From positions 927,501 to 991,500 of the forward strand of contig JAYJMM010000086.1 of assembly GCA_037349105.1 (NCBI GenBank): a DNA stretch of 64,000 bases, read 5' to 3'. The position numbers and the translations under genes are program-made. Positions within the stretch are counted from its first letter, which is position 1. The number at the start of each line of letters is the position of its first letter. Shown here in pieces: positions 21,585 to 54,700 of the stretch. The stretch comes from Limnomonas spitsbergensis (taxonomy: Eukaryota > Chlorophyta > Chlorophyceae > Chlamydomonadales). Below the pieces are notes generated by a model. That model was not told the DNA's origin and made no database searches. It saw nothing but the letters and a program-made list of their open reading frames with translations.

Positions 21585-21712
21585 ATGGCATGGCTGCACC
21601 ATGACCCAGGCTGTGCATGGTACCTGAAATTGAGCCTAGTCATTCCCTACCAGCCCTACGTGGCCGAGCGTTCAGCAGGGCCCAGCGGGTATGCACTGTT
21701 CTAAACATGCGG
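21585..21712. repeat. Left arm of a long-distance inverted repeat
   Basis: This stretch is the near-perfect reverse complement of 61298-61423; only about three mismatches occur across the first 58 bp compared by eye. It includes 'cattccctaccagccctacg' and 'gggcccagcgggtatgcact'. The arms are about 39.6 kb apart. Most likely these are two copies of a dispersed element in opposite orientation. Confidence 0.75.
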
Positions 21713-21887
21713 CCTAGCTTAGGGCACCATCCAGAATTACGGATGCACCTACGGAGCCCTCTTCCTCTGGGACTGCAAGACAGCAACCTACAAGACAGCA
21801 ATCTACCTGCAACTGTTGCTTTGGGGCTCTCAGAAAGCCCACACCATCCCAAATGGCATGACAGACTTACCAGACCCTCTAATTGTG

Positions 21888-22005
21888 GCAGCAAGGGCGG
21901 CAGGACAGGTGGGCTTGACCCAGGAATATAGATGGGGGACAGCAAGGGCGGCTGGACAGAGGGGCTTGACCCAGGAATATAGATGGGGGACAGCAAGGGA
22001 ACAGA
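21888..22005 (+). repeat. About 52-58 bp tandem repeat, 2.5 units
   Basis: The unit contains 'cttgacccaggaatatagat' followed by GGGGGACAGCAAGGG. Two nearly identical copies and a partial third are present. Confidence 0.8.
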
Positions 22006-24261
22006 GCACAGTGAAGGTAGCACACTGTCAAGTGAGCCCCCTACCTTGGGACCTTAACTGCTCCTCTCACGCACCTCTACTCATTCTGAGTGAAACCATA
22101 AGGCAAATGAAGTGGCACATGGTGTTATCGGGCCCAGAGGTGTAACATTATTGACATGGTGACAGTAATATCTTGTAGACACCACCACTCAGCAATCATT
22201 GCCACAATCGTCCCCTCAGCCAAGCTGCATGAAATTAGTATACTGCCCACCTAACCTCCTCCTTCCCCTCAGCATGTGCATGCGCACTCACATGTGCCAT
22301 GCATGGTGAGGTGCCATACATGGATGTGTCATGCACACACATGGCTGCAGACAGGGCCAAGATATTTTAGACGAAGAGCTTGCCTACCATGTTCGGCCCA
22401 GTCCTATTTGGCTAGTGCATCAGGGCATCCAGTTGGTGAGCAGTATATTAATTTATGGTGCTTGGCTGAGTGGTGGTGCATTAATATGCTGTCCACCCAA
22501 AATGTGATGCCCCGCTGGACTGCAAAACTTCACAGCAGGGTCGTCGTCTTGGCCCGTCGCTGTTTCGCGGAGTCACGCAATCTTTTTGACGACTAAGTAG
22601 ATCAGACCACCTAGTGCGCTCTAATGCAACCAGAAGAAGACCTGGTCCACCCTAAGCTTCAGCAGCCCACTTGGGAAGATCGGTGGCCGACACCCTAAGG
22701 CTGGCACCCTTTCCAGCCCCAGAAGTGCTGTGCACTCTTAGCAGAGCATACGTAAGTCAGCTCCAAGCAGTCACAGCAGTTCCTCACAGATCTCTTTCTA
22801 TAGATCTTCCGTCTTAGCATCTAGCAGTCCTCTCAGATCCATACTCTCAGATCTCAGTATTACAATGACTCCTTCTTACAGTTACTCTTCTGTACACCAG
22901 AGTACTTTGTTATCCCGGTGCACCTCCTTTTAGGGGCTGCACCGTTTCTGCACAGCTACTGAGTTATCACGCAACACAAACATTTTACACATTTCCTGAT
23001 TCCGTGATTTAAAGCACGCTGCTGGATCCATGCCTGAAATCCGAATGCTTCATGTCACTCAAAATTGTAGACGTCCCCAAACAGTCAAAATGACACCTGA
23101 AGAGGGAGTATGTCAGCAACACGATTCAACTTAAACATGCAGATGAGAAGGGAATTCATGGGGGAACAGCAGGTAATTTATGGAGATGATTATAAATTAT
23201 TGGGGACATACGGAAACAGAAAGTAAAATTAAAGTAAGTCACCAAGGGGCTGAATCTCAGGTACTACATTTAGCTGCAACATGCAGGTGGCCAGGGGATT
23301 CATGGGAATTTATGGGGTGTTAACAGTTAATTTATTTGGGAAGAAATAACATTTTGGGAAGGCAATGGGAAAGTACCGGCAAAGCACGGTAAGGGAACAT
23401 AAAGAAACCGTTATGTGGGGAGTGGGGGAGAGGGGAGATTAGGGTGTATTAGAATAGATGGGGATTGGCCAGGACATCATGGGAGATTATAGAACGTATT
23501 TGTGTCAATCAATGGGGAAGTATTCTTGAATTGTTTGGGGGAAAGGGGAGCTCAAACTCTGAACCTTAAAACCCTAAGCCCTATGACCCAAGCCGCTGCG
23601 GCAGAGATTGTGGCGGCGGGCGCACCGGCTGCTGATGTTGCTGTTGGCCACTGTCTGACACGACAAAGGCATAAGACCAGATCAGGGCAGTTAGTGGTGC
23701 AGCATGGCGGGCATCAATGCTGGCCGCCCCTACGGGGCATGGAGGGATTGGTGCATGCACGGCACAGGGGTGGGAGGCTGCTGGAAAGCCAGTGCCTCCG
23801 CAAAATGGGTGGCCAGGGCTGCTGACTGGGATATCATGGACGTAAGATATTCCTGCAGTCAGTGCGAGGCAGCCTGCGCTGAGACAAATTGCTCAAGCGC
23901 CGAGGACGTGGCAAAAGCCGCACACTGGGTGGCAACTGGCAAGTGGCATGGGCTGCTGACTGAGATGTCATGGACGCTAGCTCCTCCCGGAGGAGCTACG
24001 AGTCAGCCTGCGCTGTGGTGAGGTGCTCATGAGCGAAAATTATATTGCGGCGAAAACCGCGGAGTCGGAGGCCTGGGCAGCAAGTGCCGATGTCGCTGCA
24101 TCATAGTTGCAGCCAGGACGTGTTCCTGGTACTCATACTTTTATATATGTGTGTGGGATGACCAGACCGGAAATTGACAGCTGAACACGAATGTGCGACA
24201 GGAAAAGTAATTGCCGTCCCTCTTTCATTTCGAAATTTGGGGCAAACTATCTGCACCAGAA

Positions 24262-25700
24262 ATGTACTCCGGCTCTCACTCCGTTCGGGAGCGCGAACAG
24301 GAGTTCGCGCCCTTGCTGTTCTCCCTGCTCCCTGATGGCGCTGCGGTCACCACGCCGCGGACGTCAACACGCACCGTCCACCGCGACGACTCCAGCATGA
24401 GCGCCCAGCGACGCAGCATGAACACGCCTGGCAGCATCCACACCGAGACCACGCCCCCGACACCGCCTCCGCCGGTACTTAGGCTCACAGACGAAATGAT
24501 GGGTGCGCTGTGCATGATCCTTGACCATGCATGACGGTTGTGATCCGTTGCATGAGCCTTCACCACATGCATGACAGTTGTGATCATTTGCATGATCCTT
24601 TATCTTGCATGATGGTTGGGATCCTTTGCATGAGCCTCTGCCATGCATGATCCTTTGCCATGCTCGATCCTTTGCCATGCACGATCCTTTGCCATGCACG
24701 ATCCTTTGCCATGCGCGATCCTCTGCCTGATACCGCGCCCCGCTCCTCCTGAAGGCCTTACCTGTATGCATGATCCTGACAGAGGAGCCGAGCACCTCCA
24801 GAGCGGACAGGCGGGCATTAGTACCACCTCCCATGCACTCCCTGTCATCTCCCATGCTTGCGGACCTTGATGCCATGAGGCAGCCGTATATTGAGCCTGC
24901 CGCTCCAGAGCACCAGGATGTCTGGGTCACAGTGTACGGTTTCAATCAAAGCAACGTTGCGGGCATACTTAAGGTAAGCCTGCTTGATCTCAGAGCCTCA
25001 CGAGCTGTCGCTTGGCGGACTCGGTGATGCATCAAGCTGGATGTGAGTTTCTCAAAACCCTTCTCATGCACTGTTAATTTGAGGGTGCTTCAGCCACCCT
25101 TCTGCTTCATGATGGCCCATGGCCACGGGTGCAGCAAGCCCTGCTCTGCTTTAGCCGCCGGCCGTAGGCCGGTCAAGTTTCGGTCCTCGTCGTCCTAGTT
25201 GTGGTTATTGGCTAACTCGCTGCCCAGCGACCCACTGAAGGCCGTCTCGTGCGTAGTGAAAGAATATCTGCTTTCCTTGTTCTCCATGTCCCTCCCTCGG
25301 GCTACCGCATGCACTGACTCTGAAGCAACCTGTCCTGCTATGTTTGCAGGAGTTCAGCAAGCACGGCGACATCCTAAAGTGGGGCACCTTTGGCCAGCCG
25401 CAGGCCAACTTCCTCCACCTGCAGTTCCCGGACAAGTTTGCCGCGCAGCGCGCCCTGCTGCGCAACGGGGAGCAGATGTCGCCGACGCTTATCGTGGGCG
25501 TGCGGCCGGTGGAGGCCAGGCACCGACAGGCGATCGAGCAGCACCTCGCGGCCGGCGGCGCCGCCGACAGGCACGTCGCGATCAGCCGGAAGGAGGTGCC
25601 CATGGAGCGGTCGTACCGAATCGAAGCGCAGAAGCACGCCGTCATGCCGCGGCCACGGTCCATTGCGTCCAGGGTGATCGAGTTTGTTTTGGGATACTAG
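24262..25700 (+). CDS. NUP35: Nucleoporin NUP35/Nup53-like (260 aa)
   Basis: Three exons: 24262-24474, 24755-24973 and 25350-25700 (TAG), all phase 0. The ATG at 24262 begins MYSGSHSVREREQEF. The N-terminal exon is Ser/Thr/Pro-rich. The Nup35-type RRM runs from DVWVTVYGFNQSNVAGILK (about residues 126-144) across intron 2 into EFSKHGDILKWGTFG and FPDKFAAQRALL, then TLIVGVRPVEARH. In the family this domain dimerises. The C-terminus SIASRVIEFVLGY matches the membrane-binding amphipathic helix of Nup53/Nup35. The protein belongs to the inner ring of the nuclear pore, binding the membrane and other inner-ring nucleoporins. Human NUP35 is 326 aa, so this is a short but complete form. The acceptor of exon 2 (CTGAAG|GCC) was chosen by phase; the alternative TGACAG at 24782 breaks the frame. 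Intron 1 carries a 'catgatcctttgcc' repeat. Confidence 0.8.
24520..24735. repeat. Short tandem repeat in NUP35 intron 1
   Basis: Repeated 'ccatgcatgatcctttgcc' units of about 17-46 bp. The array contains many ATGCAT and TGATC words and no coding potential of its own. Confidence 0.7.
25100..25185 (-). repeat. Dispersed SINE-like repeat fragment, inverted
   Basis: Lies in NUP35 intron 2 and reads, reversed, as the family's 'aacttgaccggcctacggcc' block followed by GGGCTTGCTGCACCCGTGGCC. Confidence 0.45.
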
Positions 25701-27115
25701 TTAGTAGGTAGAGTCTGCCTTTAGCTGGGAGCGGTCATTGGATGGCTGGGATTTCTTGCTCAGCTGGACTGATGACGGTGCGCTCACAATTTTGAGGGCA
25801 GTTGAGGGCCTGGGCATAATACCAGACTTTCGAAGGGCAGGTTCAGAGTCTGGGCGCTCCACCAGCATTTCAAAGGGCGGTTGAGAGTCTGGGCGGAGCC
25901 CCGTCGATAGGGCTCCGGACGTCAGGTCTGCCTTGTGGGCCGCCGATGTGAGGATTGTGACATGCTGTTGTGTGCTGCAGGACTACCTCCGCTCGTTCGC
26001 ATGTCTGGTGTGAGATGCTAGCAGGGCCTCGTTTGAATTCAAAAATGCCTCGTTCGAATTTCAAAGAGCCCTTTGCCTGCGAGAGCAACAATGACTGGTG
26101 ATCACCTTAACTAGAGCGCTATTCATTTTATGTACGCTAGTGGCACCCTCCAAACATACATCCATGTGAGTATTTATTGAAGCGCGCACCGGACCGCATT
26201 TCAGGGGCTGTCTGGCCGCCAGCACTGGGCCAACGGGGACCAAGATTGACCGGCCTAGGTTGGTGTCCCAAGTAGGCTGTAGGTCGGGATATAGCTTGGG
26301 TGAAGCTGAACCACCATTTCATAAACAGTGTTTGAGTGTTGTCACCGGTCATCCTGTACAGTCTCAGGAGCCGCACCAAAACTGAACGACACTGCCTGTT
26401 TGAACCATTTTGTTTGCTTTGCGTTTCATTTTTCGAAGAGGCATTAGAAAGTATGTTAAGATCTAGCTGAAGGAGTTTTCCGCATAATCTTTCACCTTTC
26501 CCCCCCCAGCAGGGTACAGGATATCATTACCGGTGGTGGCGGAGAAGGATCCTGATTTTGGATTTTTGGCCATTTAATATAAGGTATCCCAGAAAAATGT
26601 GCCATGCCCTAGATTGATTAGGTGGTAGCCGGGGATGTGATGTTCACCTCTTTCAAATCTTTAAATGAAACTGAAGGACCAGCCGAACTGACATTTCGCC
26701 AGCGTTGTTGATGAACTTGATGTGAGTAGAGGTGGTACGATATCATGCCATACCTTGATAGCCCTAGCTCATTCGTAATACATCTGTTTTTTCTGCGCGC
26801 CCACACGGCCCAGCCTTATTGGCAGGTTCAGCAGGTGTCACGTCAATAATATCTGCTTTTCCTGTGAACAGGTATCCTCAGCTTTGCCCTGCTTTATGAA
26901 GGAACGGCGTTTACAGTAGCCATGTCCCATGCTTCGGCCAAAATGAGCGGCTTCCTCGATCCACGCACTTGTTTGCGTATTTATTATTCAAGGAACGGAA
27001 CATTCATCAAAAACTCAGCTCCTTTCTAGCATAAGAGATGTAACGTCATTAGCCTTCCTGGCATAAAGATCAGCGCATGATAACAAAGACCACCACCTGA
27101 ATGTCCTGGCATACC
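25701..27115. other. Convergent intergenic region between NUP35 and ERCC6
   Basis: Both genes end here, tail to tail. It holds short repeats around 25780-25900 (about 33 bp units with 'ttgagagtctgggc'), one SINE-like copy at 26165-26310 and AT-richer DNA. No gene is seen. Confidence 0.5.
26165..26310 (+). repeat. Dispersed SINE-like repeat copy
   Basis: The blocks 'gcgcgcaccggaccgcattt', 'gggctgtctggccgcc', 'caacggggaccaagattgac' and 'ggtgaagctgaacc' occur in family order. Confidence 0.55.
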
Positions 27116-47719
<20,604 letters not shown>

Positions 47720-49193
47720 CCTGCATCCCTGTGCCGGAGGGTCGCAGTGGGAACGGAGCCCTCGCGCGTTCACGAGGCGGGATACGCAAGCTGTAGTTTA
47801 GCACGATGCTGCGTCGAACTGATTATGGTGTTATGGTGCTAATTGCGAGTGAAATATTGAATGTTGGATTACCGGTAGTGCCAGTTCGAACAATTTCCCC
47901 TGGAGTCTGCTTGGACGACACTTAGCGGACACGTAGCTGCCGAGTAGCTGAGGGTTGCGACAAGCCCTGGCCACACACTACCGGGCCAACTGACTGTCCA
48001 CTCGCTTGCCTCTAAAATAACCGCCCGCAACGACATCACAAGGCAGCCCAAGAGTCTTCATCGAGTCCCAGCTCGTACTTTATCTTATGTCGTCCAGGTT
48101 TCCTGCCGTTTCTGCTTCAGCGGCTGTGCAACTTTTGTTTTGTGGATTCTAGGGTTTCCACCAGAGGTTTCCACAGTCCGCCCATGAGGTCGGTCCTCCA
48201 GCAGTTGAGGCATTCATTACAAAAGCTTACGCTGCTCAAATTGATAAAATAGGCCAGGAAGAGTCTAAGGGAGGAGTCTGAGCCCCCATAACATTCAGGC
48301 CAACCACCAACCCTTCCAATTGGCAAGTTAATGACATTGACTTGCCAATTGACATGTACTTGGGAAGTGAAGACGTACATGTGAGCTCTGCCCACATCGG
48401 TGATGCGGGTTACTTCTTTGCACATGACTTCCATACCACGGGCGCCAGCAGAAGAATGCATGGACACAACACACTTCGTCGTCACACAGAAATTCTGGTT
48501 TACAATCAAACACTCATGTATACATTGAAAGTTTCTAGGCGATGACCAACAGGATTCTTTTAGACCCACGTCATGTTTTATGGCTGGGGTTTATCTTCTG
48601 CACAGTGGGGTTCAATCCCTCGCCACTGCCCGGTGGTTGTGTGTTAGTTGCTAGCCCAGGGTGGTCACTGGTTTTCGCTCGCTGTCCTAGCGTATTTACA
48701 GCCCGTTTCCGACAGACCCCGGAAAAAAAACAAGGCTAATCGATCAATGGACCTCGGCAAAATTACGGGGTGGTCGTTTCCGACTGACCTCATGAGACCG
48801 CGTCATGAGACAGAATCTTGCGACTCCCTTTTTATACGGCTGAAGGCGCGCACATTTTAACTTCCCGAGCTCCACTGCCGAGCAAGAGGATAGGCATGAT
48901 TTGCGAAGCTGATCTTCAAACCATTCGTTACAAACTGCGCATCTTGAGCCTCTCTGATGCGTCCTTTGCCTTTGATCGGCCACAATATCGTCGCAACGAT
49001 CACCTCCCCTACACCCTGTCCACACAACGTCGCCCAGATGAACCATGTAAAGAAACTACAGCAATGCGCGCGATTCGAACTTTCGAAGGGTCATGCCAGC
49101 TGGACAATGCAAAGACCCCGGAATTTTTCCTGTGACGGGGCGGTAGGTCCCCGGGGGAAAAAAGCTGATTTCCAGGGTAAATGTACGGCATCG

Positions 49194-49264
49194 AAGCACC
49201 CCGGAACTTTTCCGGGGTGCCCGTTTCACCCCGGAAAGGCCCCGGAACTTTTCCGGGGTCAATC
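49194..49264. repeat. Duplicated perfect hairpin CCCCGGAACTTTTCCGGGG
   Basis: Two copies of an 8 bp stem with a 3 nt loop (CCCCGGAA-CTT-TTCCGGGG) lie about 40 bp apart. A broken third version lies near 49120-49140 (CCCCGGAATTTTTCC, TGTGACGGGG). Confidence 0.85.
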
Positions 49265-50879
49265 GGAAAGACGGAAACGGGCTGTTAGTGCCTGTATGTA
49301 CCGGTTTACGGACACAAGTCCCTTGCATCAAATGTGATAAACTTCACAAAAAACTTCACTGGGCGGTCAGCCCAAACACCTTAGCCCTTCGTTGCCTGAG
49401 TAGGGGGACAGTGTTGGGCGATTACGCCGTAAGAGGGACTCGGGTGTTAGAAATTTAGTGATTTACACCGTTAACTGTCGACCGCCGTACAAAATAAACT
49501 CTTACGGTATTCCGAACCGTAAAAGTGTGGAGCCCCTCCCGTGTGAACATTAGGCTCACGATCGACTCAGCAGCCACACACTATGGCTAATCAGGTGACA
49601 CAAACGAAGTGTAAGGTGCCAAGCCGTATTCAGCAGCGTTTTCGAGACCAGACAGCGAAAATAGGAAGCTTCAGATGACTGGAAATCCGGACAGGGCCCT
49701 GGCTCGCTTGGCCCAGGGCTTGGCCGATATCTGTAACTTATCGGGTTTCCAGGGTTTTGAATGAAATAAATTCTTTTGAATGAAATAAACTCCTAAACAC
49801 CTGTAATTTACGGGTTAACGGTTATATGGCTGTACATGAATCGAAGTGAAATTCACCGTAACTACGCCGTCAGTGAAATGTGGCCTGTAATTTATACCGT
49901 AATTACACTGTAAAAGCACACTGTTCTTACACGCCGGAAATCCCCTGATAAACCATAAATCTCCCAACACAGAAGGGAATGTTACAGCAGCATGCGTATA
50001 GCCTTAGTAACCTGTAGAAATTAACCTGAATCGATGCACTCGGTCGTGCCAATCAAGGCCGATTCACGCAGAGCTAGTATCTCAATGAAACATCTGGGCC
50101 ATGATCACATATATGATTATGATATATCATCAAGGCTCCGCCGCGTGGGGCATAACAGCCCGGTCGGGGGGGGAAATGGTTTAAGATGAAAAAACGGAAT
50201 TTAAATTATTACCATAGATTGACTTAAACTTCGCTCAAAATTATTGGCCTGTGCGGACATGCTGCGCGCTAATAATATTGCAAAACGTGTCGCTGTGTGG
50301 AGTTGATCTCGGGTTTTCGTATGAATTGCTGCACGCAGTGTCAGCGGGAGTGTCAGTCAGGTGCCTATTGTAACTGCTGCGCGGCATTAAACTAACTAAA
50401 CTACATTAAAAAATATCGTCGCTGCGCGACCGTTTCTTCAATTCCTTTTGCTGCACGGCGAAATTCTAGTTTATCTATTCTTTGCTGCACGGAACCCAAC
50501 AGCCTATCTGAAACTAAACGTGGACATTTTGCCTTAGCCAGTTGCCTCAATGTTTCATCGGACGCCTGCAAAGCAGAGTGCCGGCCATGCCTTGGTCCTG
50601 AAAATAAAATAGGCATGTGGTATGGGATGCCATAACGGGCTATGATGTGAGGGTGGTGCAGCAAAACATTTGAGGCCACAAGAAAATGCTGCAAGCTTTG
50701 GGAAATTTATTTATTCCAATGGCCATGCCTTGCCGTCGGAGCTCCAGGTACAATGAACTCATCCAGGTATAATGAACCAATGCATCATAACGCCAATATT
50801 AGTTAACAGCCAGGCCTTGCATATGGTCCGCTCTGGCTCCATCCTCTGCCATCAGATATATAGTATCACACGATAGACT

Positions 50880-51250
50880 AAAACATATGAGGCACATTAA
50901 CAATCAGGTTTCAGTGTGCTCTGCTCTCGCACCTCTGCCTTCCCATGGCTTACAAAATAATTAACAATTGAAGCCAATGTAAACACCGCTGTTCGGTGTG
51001 CTCTGTTCCTACACATCTGCCATCCCATGGCTCACGATAGAATCAACAATAAAAGTCAATATTAGCAATCAGATTTTCACTGTGCTCTGTTCCCATACCT
51101 CTGCCATCCCATGGCTCATGATAGAATCAACAATATAAACCAATATGAACACCGCTGTTCAGTGAGATCTTCTTTTACTTCGTTTGGCCATCCCAGAGCT
51201 CCCAATGTAAATAAAAGCCAAAATTAAGACACAAATTCAATGTGCTGTAT
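50880..51250. repeat. About 78-120 bp tandem repeat, four to five units
   Basis: The unit contains 'gtgctctgttcccatacctc' and TGCCATCCCATGGCTCA followed by AATCAACAAT. It lies in the intergenic region upstream of ERCC6. Confidence 0.8.
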
Positions 51251-51773
51251 TCGCTCCGTTAGCTCCTGATACAATCAGTCATACGAAATAAGTATGAACG
51301 GACTGGTTGTTGGGGTGTGCTCTGATCAAAAAGCCCGTCCATGTGGGTGTCCATCCAACTGTCTGGTTGGGAGAGGACAGAAACTCAAGGCAAGAGGGAA
51401 AAAAGGAAAAGAGGAGGACAACCTGATAAAGGAGATGGACAAGGTGATCCTGTATAGCAGGAGCAAATTGGGCGGGAAACTTCAACTTGTGTCCGTCATG
51501 AATTGAGCTTAATATCCAACTCAACACCCTTCCCATTCCAGGCCTCATACTTCCATTCAGTCCACGGTCAGTCACAAACCCTGGTCACAGGCTCACTGCG
51601 CACCTTGCGCCTCATCACATAAAATCACATCACAAACTGTCTACCACAGAACGTTTTCCGTACTTTTAGTGATGTTACAATCACAGTTCTTATCTATCAG
51701 GGCCTCGATGGTCATGGCGAGACGGTATTCAGGATCCTGTCCAGTAAGCGCTGCACCCCTTCCTTGTCACACC

Positions 51774-54700
51774 CTATGCCTCCATAACCATCCATGGTCT
51801 TGGCCAGCCGTCGTTCAAGGACCCGTCCTGTAAGACAAGCAAACCATCACCAGAGCCGTAGCGCTGCAGGGTGTCCCTCGCCGGGCAGGTCCCCAGGTTC
51901 TGATATGGCCCAAACTCATCCGCGTCGACAGACTCCATCAGCGGCGGAGAGGGCGTCTCCTCGCAAGCTGTATTTGGCAGCGCCAGTGCCGGCAGGGCAG
52001 GTGCCGGTAGCTTCAAGTGGTCCGGAATAAGAGCGGCTTCTTGTGCCTCGAGGACTGGAGAGAGGAATAAACGGCCATGTCCCCCCTCAAGCTTAACGTG
52101 TGATTCGACGCCGGCAGGCGACGGGCTCGGCGGCAACAGGCGCCCTCGGACCTCTGCTGCGGCTGCTGCTTCTGCAAGGAAAGCCGCCTGCGCACCATCC
52201 AGGGTTGAGGACTCAAGTACAGGAAGAGCAGCAGGTATTGGGAAGAGGAAACCCTTACCCCTAATTCAACAATCCTAAACCCTTACCCCCAAACCCTGAA
52301 CCCTTTATTCTAAATCCTGAATCACAACCCAGAACACTTCATCCTAAACCCTGAATCCTTTATTCTTTACCATTAATCCTAATCCTGAACACTTAATCCT
52401 TAACTCTGGGCGGTTGGGAGAAGAATGGGGGTAGGCGGTGCGTGGGTGGAGGGAGGAGCAGGAGGGGGGAAGGGGGGGATAAGTGGGAGGAGGGGTGGAT
52501 GTTTGAAACCTCGCCATCTTTCTGGAAGGCTGCTTCCCTTTTCCAGGGGGCGCAGCCAGCTACAGAGACTCAGCGCGAGGATCCTGGAGCAAGGGCCTAT
52601 GAGCATGAGTGCCAACAGCACTTACCACAGCATATAGCAGCACAGCACAGCGTGTCACATCTAATCACCACACCAAGCACTGCACTGCACACTGCGTCAC
52701 GTCACACTGCTTCAATCACAGTACAAAAGTAGCATTCACGGAATTGCAGCAGCAGCAGCGACAGCAGCAGCAACATACACGCAGCAGCCCAGCGGCAGCT
52801 GTGCAGGGGGCCACGACAGGAGAGGGACCATCATCGGAATTGGTGGTGCCCCACATTGTTTGCGTGCACAGACCCTGTCCATCTCTTGGACCGCGGAGTG
52901 GACGGAGTCTGTTACAATCTGTTACAATCAGAAACCTGACACCCATCTGAAATCTTGGTGCTTCCAGAACCGCATGAAAGCTGATACTATCTCAAGCCTG
53001 AAATTTCAAACATGAGCTCTGATACTACCTGAGCTCCAAAACCTTGAGTGATTTGACATAATCTGAATTCTGACAGAACCTGAACTGCGCCAGAATCTTA
53101 AATCTGACACTACCTGAAGTCTGACACAATCTGAAATCGAAATCCGACAAGAGTCTGAAAATATTTGAAATCTGACTCGCGAAATTCGAGATGCCATCAG
53201 TCGGAAACGGCATACCCGTGCATTGAATTGAAAAGCTGTGCGGCAATTCAATTGATTGTTGGGGGGGGGGGGGCTGCGCGAACCCTAATGACAAGTACGG
53301 TATCTGAAATCTGCAACCAACTGAAATTTGACACTACCGTGCATTTGATTTGCCTTCCCTCTTGTGTGAAAGATGTTTTTATGGGCCCTCAGGGTAAACT
53401 TTCCACCTGAACTCTCAGTTTCTGACTGGAGACTGGCGTTGAAAATCGTAACTTAACATTTCCATGAATCCTTCAATCTTAAAGAGCGCTCATTATGAGG
53501 GAAGGAAAAGCAAATCTCCATCATCTCAAATTCAACACTGCCGTCAGGCGGGTCAGGGTTAACTCCCCCAGCAAAAAATATTTTGATTTGAGGTTGGGGC
53601 ACAGGGGCAGCATAACATTTTACCGCGCATTGTCAGATGAAAAATAATCCCGATCCACGTCGTGCACATTAACATTGTAAACAGGGAAACAGCCTTCAGC
53701 GGTCAAAAATCTCGTTTGTGGCAAAACCCCTCGCATTATTCCACCTCTTTTCACATACACTTTCAGGATATGAATTATTTAACACCATTCACCTTTTCCG
53801 CACCCCCATAAAACATCCAATCCGAGCAGACTGAAATGAGGCGATTGACAGTATCTACTAAGATCTGAAACTACCGTACCTGACACCCTCTTCAATCCTA
53901 GATCCGATCCCGTGCATCACTCACCCTCCAATCCTCTGCCGGCCTGCTTGGTTCCAGAAGCTTCCGCCCCCTCTTCGCCGGCGGCAACATCCCGTCACAG
54001 GCCACATCCCCCTCCTGAAACGACCTCTCCGGTGGCCATGCCTGGAGCTGCGTGCCCTGCAGGTCTGGCTGCCCTTTGGGGCTGTACACCGAGGAGGGGC
54101 TCTGAGGCATCTCAGCTTCAGGTTGGCCTTTAAGTGGGCCTGGACGAACCAGCCTGGCAATCAGTTCCGGAGCCTGTGTGCCGTCCCACGGCTGGTAGTG
54201 GCTTGCGGAGCGAGGAGAGGCCATTGAATGGGCCTGCCTTGCTCCCTCCTCGTATTCCATGCTGCTGCACGTGGTGCGTACAGCAGCCAGGAGAGGGTTG
54301 AGGTTAAAAGGCATGGCATAAGCAACAATTTCAGCTGCAACAGCAGCAGCAACAGCCATCAAAAGAAGCGTGGCATAAGCAACAACGTCAGCAGCAGCAG
54401 CAGCTGTTCAAGGGGGCACCAGAGGAAGATTCACAGACACAGAAGCAGCAGCAGCAGAAACAATCAAGCAACAACGATGGAGAGGGGCACGATAGAAGTA
54501 GTAGCAGCAGTAGCGGTTGTGAAGAGGCAAAACAGAGGCAGCAGCGGTGAACAGAGGCTCAGCAGTAGCAACAGCAGTGGCAGGATAAGAAGCGGGAAAC
54601 AAGGCACGGCAGCAGCAAGAACAGCAGCAGCAGCTGTGAAAATATGCATGACACCAACAGGAACAGAAGCAACAGTAGCAGGAGAGGATTTGAAAGAAGG

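Larger units (their letters stand above)
21084..24261. other. Intergenic region with repeats, no gene called
   Basis: The 3 kb between LRRC56 and NUP35 holds the LRRC56 3' flank, half of a long inverted repeat (21585-21712) and a 2.5-unit tandem repeat (21888-22005). It also has AT-rich sequence from 22.6 to 23.5 kb. A GC-rich alanine-coding-like patch with internal repeats ('gcaactggcaagtggcatgg') lies at 23.6-24.05 kb. No open frame there has an intact domain. Confidence 0.45.
47720..51773. other. Intergenic region upstream of ERCC6, AT-richer
   Basis: The 4 kb 5' flank of ERCC6 reaches the 3' end of the next minus-strand gene. It has a CCCCGG hairpin pair at 49.2 kb, AT-rich DNA at 49.5-50.4 kb, a tandem repeat at 50.88-51.25 kb and a tRNA B-box-like GGTTCAATCC at 48610. 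A 97-codon minus open frame at 50401-50694 lacks an ATG and is not called. No gene is supported. Confidence 0.45.

Noticed and set aside
50401..50694. 97-codon minus-strand ORF
   Set aside because: No ATG at its start, bounded by a nearby stop, and no recognisable motif, although codon content is not obviously random.
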